Assembly: GCA_900551715.1 (NCBI GenBank)
Contig: URXG01000084.1
Span: 1 to 8,594, forward strand
Direction: 5' to 3'
Source of the DNA: an uncultured Blautia sp.
GTDB lineage: Bacteria; Bacillota; Clostridia; Lachnospirales; Lachnospiraceae
Length of the DNA stretch: 8,594 nt
Shown one piece after another: positions 5,820-8,594 of this stretch. The position numbers and the translations under genes were made by a program. The notes below the pieces were generated by a model. That model was not told the DNA's origin and did not search any database. It saw only the letters and a program-made list of their open reading frames with translations. Each line of letters opens with the position of its first letter. Position 1 is the first letter of the stretch.

Positions 5820-7304
5820 ATGCCAGTTTTTGATTTCAGTAATACAACCACCGAAAAAAAAGATCCGGAGTGTACATATACTACTTTTCAGTCCAGCGAG
5901 ACTACCCCTTCTCCGGAGAAACCAATTCTGATCCTGGATAATAAAAGCCGCGGCTGGCAGCATCATTCCTGTGGTGTTTTCAGCAATCCCAATCAGAGAT
6001 CTTCTTTTGAATTCAAAGAAGAAGACGGAGTTTTTCCAGCTGATATCCTGAAAATTGATTCCCGCTTTGTAAGTCTTGTAAAATGGCTGGGAGAAAATCA
6101 TATTAGTGTCCGGCTTTCTGGACAGAACAGTCAGGAAGGATATGCAGTATATAAGATAAGAGAGACTGCTTTTGGTGGAGGTACTAAGTTATCTGCAGAA
6201 GATGGTTTTCTTCAGTTTATGATCGAGCGTCTCTTGGCAAGCAGTGCACCGGCAGAACTTCCGGAGGATGAGGACGAAAGTGAAGACGGAGATGATATGA
6301 AGCTTACCAGCATTCAGAGCATCACTGATTTTATGACCTGTGCAGGCAGGACCATGCCTGACAATATCCGCCTCTGGGCCAGAAGGAATCTGGCAGTAGC
6401 ACGTTCTCATGAGGTTTCCCAGGAAGAAAGACGTCATGCACAGAGAGCACTTTCTATTATGATGAATATTCAGTGGAAAAATAATTATTTTGAATCTATT
6501 GATCCGGTAGAGGCACGCCGTATTCTGGATGAAGAACTTTACGGAATGGAAAAAGTAAAACAGAGAATCATTGAGACTATCATTCAGATCAACCGTACCC
6601 ATACACTTCCTGCTTATGGACTCCTTCTTGTAGGACCGGCAGGAACCGGTAAGTCCCAGATCGCTTATGCAGTGGCACGTATTCTGAAACTTCCATGGAC
6701 TACTCTGGATATGAGTTCCATCAATGATCCTGAACAGCTGACAGGAAGTTCACGTATTTATGCCAATGCCAAGCCTGGTATTATTATGGATGCTTTTTCC
6801 ATGGCAGGAGAATCCAATCTGGTATTCATCATCAATGAGCTGGATAAGGCAACAGCCGGTAAAGGTAACGGAAATCCGGCAGATGTACTTCTGACACTTC
6901 TGGACAATCTTGGATTTACAGATAACTATATGGAATGTATGGTTCCTACTGTTGGCGTTTATCCTATTGCCACAGCCAATGACAAAGACCAGATCAGTGC
7001 ACCTCTTATGTCGCGTTTTGCAGTGATCGAACTTCCGGATTATACAGCAGAAGAAAAGAAAGTGATTTTTTCCAGATTTGCACTTCCGAAAGTCCTTAAG
7101 AGAATGAGTCTCAGAGAAGAGGAGTGCGTAGTAGCACCCGATGGTCTGGAGGCAGTGATCGAACAGTTTGCGGATACCACAGGAATACGTGATCTGGAGC
7201 AGGCTGCAGAACATATCGCAGCCAATGCTCTTTATCAGATCGAAGTAAACCATGTTTCTTCAGTAATCTTTGACAGGGAAATGGTAAAGAAACTTTTTGA
7301 ATAA
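5820..7304 (+). CDS. Lon-like AAA+ ATPase lacking a protease domain
   Basis: A 494-residue protein whose ATPase half (about 232-475) follows the order of the Lon protease ATPase module. A DEELYGMEKVKQRI linker helix (237-250) leads to Walker A GPAGTGKS (272-279). Next come a Lon-type pore and intermediate region (about 295-330), Walker B FIINE (336-340), sensor 1 N387, arginine finger R399 and sensor 2 R457 in TGIRDLE. The chain stops 19 residues after the small lid domain, where Lon would continue into its Ser-Lys protease, so it probably remodels or unfolds a partner without degrading it. The Walker B aspartate that helps hold Mg2+ is asparagine (N339), while the catalytic glutamate E340 is kept. 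Residues 1-145 match no family I recognise, and a strongly acidic stretch (about 149-159) links the halves. MoxR-type or dynein-like ATPases are less likely given the Lon-like motif context. Partner and role are unknown; the gene stands alone between divergent and convergent neighbours. Confidence 0.8.
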   Translation: MPVFDFSNTTTEKKDPECTYTTFQSSETTPSPEKPILILDNKSRGWQHHSCGVFSNPNQRSSFEFKEEDGVFPADILKIDSRFVSLVKWLGENHISVRLSGQNSQEGYAVYKIRETAFGGGTKLSAEDGFLQFMIERLLASSAPAELPEDEDESEDGDDMKLTSIQSITDFMTCAGRTMPDNIRLWARRNLAVARSHEVSQEERRHAQRALSIMMNIQWKNNYFESIDPVEARRILDEELYGMEKVKQRIIETIIQINRTHTLPAYGLLLVGPAGTGKSQIAYAVARILKLPWTTLDMSSINDPEQLTGSSRIYANAKPGIIMDAFSMAGESNLVFIINELDKATAGKGNGNPADVLLTLLDNLGFTDNYMECMVPTVGVYPIATANDKDQISAPLMSRFAVIELPDYTAEEKKVIFSRFALPKVLKRMSLREEECVVAPDGLEAVIEQFADTTGIRDLEQAAEHIAANALYQIEVNHVSSVIFDREMVKKLFE

Positions 7305-7325
7305 ATTCATAAATAAAAAAGTACC

Positions 7326-7358
7326 AAAAAAGGGAATGGCCAGATGACCATTCCCTTT
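7326..7358. terminator. Terminator between the AAA+ ATPase and pckA
   Basis: Perfect 11-base-pair stem AAAGGGAATGG/CCATTCCCTTT (7329-7339 with 7348-7358) with an 8-base loop. Read leftward it ends in six U residues (from 7331-7326), a strong terminator for pckA, whose stop codon is 15 bases away. Read rightward it ends in only three U residues, so it would stop the ATPase transcript less efficiently. Confidence 0.85.
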
Positions 7359-7372
7359 GTAGTTCTGATGAA

Positions 7373-8594
7373 TTATAACTGAGGACCAGCAGCAACAAGT
7401 GCTTTACCAGCTTCATTTCCTTCATATTTAGCAAAGTTTTTGTTGAATCTTGCAGCAAGATCTTTTGCTTTTGTTTCCCATTCGGAAGCATCAGCATAAG
7501 TATCGCGAGGATCAAGGATTCCTGAATCAACTCCCGGCAGTTCTGTTGGAACTTCAAAGTTGAAGTAAGGGATCTTCTTGGTAGGAGCGTTTTTGATATC
7601 TCCATTAAGGATTGCATCAATGATACCACGAGTATCTTTGATGGAGATACGTTTGCCAGTTCCATTCCATCCTGTGTTAACAAGGTAAGCTTTTGCTCCA
7701 CTCTGTTCCATTTTCTTAACAAGTTCTTCTGCATATTTGGTAGGATGCAGTTCCAGGAATGCCTGACCGAAGCAAGCTGAGAAAGTAGGAGTAGGTTCTG
7801 TGATTCCACGTTCTGTACCAGCAAGTTTTGCTGTGAATCCAGACAGGAAGTAGTACTGTGTCTGCTCTGGTGTCAGGATAGATACAGGAGGAAGTACTCC
7901 AAATGCATCTGCAGACAGGAAGATTACGTTCTTAGCTGCCGGTGCAGATGATACAGGGCGAACGATTTTTTCGATGTGGTTGATCGGGTAGGAAACACGG
8001 GTGTTTTCTGTTACGCTCTTATCAGCGAAGTCGATTTTACCATCTTTGTCAACAGTTACGTTCTCAAGAAGAGCGTCACGTCTGATTGCGTTGTAGATAT
8101 CCGGCTCAGATTCTTTGTCAAGGTTGATAACTTTTGCGTAGCATCCACCTTCAAAGTTGAATACGCCGTTGTCATCCCAGCCATGTTCGTCATCACCGAT
8201 CAGGAGACGTTTCGGGTCTGTGGAAAGAGTTGTTTTACCTGTTCCGGAAAGACCGAAGAAGATAGCTGTGTTTTCGCCGTTCATATCTGTGTTTGCAGAG
8301 CAGTGCATGGAAGCCATGCCTTTAAGTGGAAGGAAGTAGTTCATCATAGAGAACATACCTTTCTTCATTTCTCCGCCGTACCATGTGTTGATGATAACCT
8401 GCTCTTTGCTTGAGATGTTGAACATTACAGCTGTTTCAGAGTTCAGACCTAATTCTTTGTAGTTCTCTACTTTTGCTTTGGATGCATTGTATACGACGAA
8501 GTCTGGCTCAAATGTTTCAAGTTCTTCAGCTGAAGGCTGGATGAACATGTTTGTTACGAAGTGTGCCTGCCATGCAACTTCAACGATGAAACGG
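7373..8594 (-). CDS. pckA: Phosphoenolpyruvate carboxykinase (ATP), 3' part, cut by the window edge
   Basis: C-terminal 406 residues of the cytoplasmic enzyme that interconverts oxaloacetate plus ATP with phosphoenolpyruvate, CO2 and ADP (EC 4.1.1.49). The frame stays open to the right edge, and the residues before the ATG at 8548 still match the family (RFIVEVAWQAHFVTNM), so that ATG is internal. Roughly 130 N-terminal residues are missing, judged against the usual 530-540. Visible motifs are WYGGEMKKGMFS with the substrate and metal-binding lysine, MHCSAN with the metal-binding histidine, the P-loop GLSGTGKT (8231-8254), the kinase-2 loop LIGDDEHGWDD, FNFEGGCYAK, and NTGWNGTGKRISIKDTR near the C-terminus. 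Much of it resembles the E. coli enzyme nearly residue for residue. In gut anaerobes it often runs toward oxaloacetate, conserving energy as ATP in succinate-forming fermentation; gluconeogenesis is the alternative. Its promoter is outside the window. Confidence 0.97.
   Translation of the reverse strand, partial: RFIVEVAWQAHFVTNMFIQPSAEELETFEPDFVVYNASKAKVENYKELGLNSETAVMFNISSKEQVIINTWYGGEMKKGMFSMMNYFLPLKGMASMHCSANTDMNGENTAIFFGLSGTGKTTLSTDPKRLLIGDDEHGWDDNGVFNFEGGCYAKVINLDKESEPDIYNAIRRDALLENVTVDKDGKIDFADKSVTENTRVSYPINHIEKIVRPVSSAPAAKNVIFLSADAFGVLPPVSILTPEQTQYYFLSGFTAKLAGTERGITEPTPTFSACFGQAFLELHPTKYAEELVKKMEQSGAKAYLVNTGWNGTGKRISIKDTRGIIDAILNGDIKNAPTKKIPYFNFEVPTELPGVDSGILDPRDTYADASEWETKAKDLAARFNKNFAKYEGNEAGKALVAAGPQL

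Noticed and set aside
7111..7824. A 237-codon minus-strand open frame spanning the ATPase end and pckA
   Set aside because: It crosses the terminator between two convergent genes and is out of frame with pckA, whose motifs cover the same DNA.

Overview
The window looks like ordinary chromosome from an anaerobic Firmicute, most likely a gut Lachnospiraceae (Blautia, Dorea or Ruminococcus-like). I infer this from the moderately AT-leaning base composition, strong AGGAGG-type ribosome sites, frequent AGA and CTG codons, the U-rich intrinsic terminators and the character of the proteins. The genus is a guess.

Layout, left to right. (1) A bidirectional hairpin at 65-116 closes a leftward lipid kinase gene of the YegS/BmrU/DgkB family (126-1052). 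(2) A divergent promoter region (about 1053-1214) separates it from a rightward OmpR/PhoB-type response regulator (1215-1880) that has no histidine kinase beside it. (3) A 142-base gap holds a palindrome bracketed by an 8-base direct repeat, then an extended -10 promoter for topB, DNA topoisomerase III (2023-4215). (4) topB converges on a leftward MATE-family exporter (4261-5619); one hairpin serves both, and the exporter's stop codon lies in its stem. (5) A second divergent region (5620-5819) contains a separated inverted repeat. (6) Rightward from it runs a Lon-like AAA+ ATPase without a protease domain (5820-7304). (7) That gene converges, across a shared terminator, on the 3' three quarters of pckA, ATP-dependent phosphoenolpyruvate carboxykinase, which runs off the right edge.

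The genes do not form an obvious pathway. The alternation of divergent promoters and convergent terminators suggests mostly single-gene transcription units; only the response regulator and topB could be partly co-transcribed. I see no phage, transposase, CRISPR, tRNA or rRNA sequence. The least explained item is the AAA+ protein. Its ATPase module resembles Lon, its N-terminus is unfamiliar, it ends where Lon's protease would begin, and the Walker B aspartate is an asparagine. The intergenic palindromes at 1887-1929 and 5681-5717 are the other structures not accounted for by genes.
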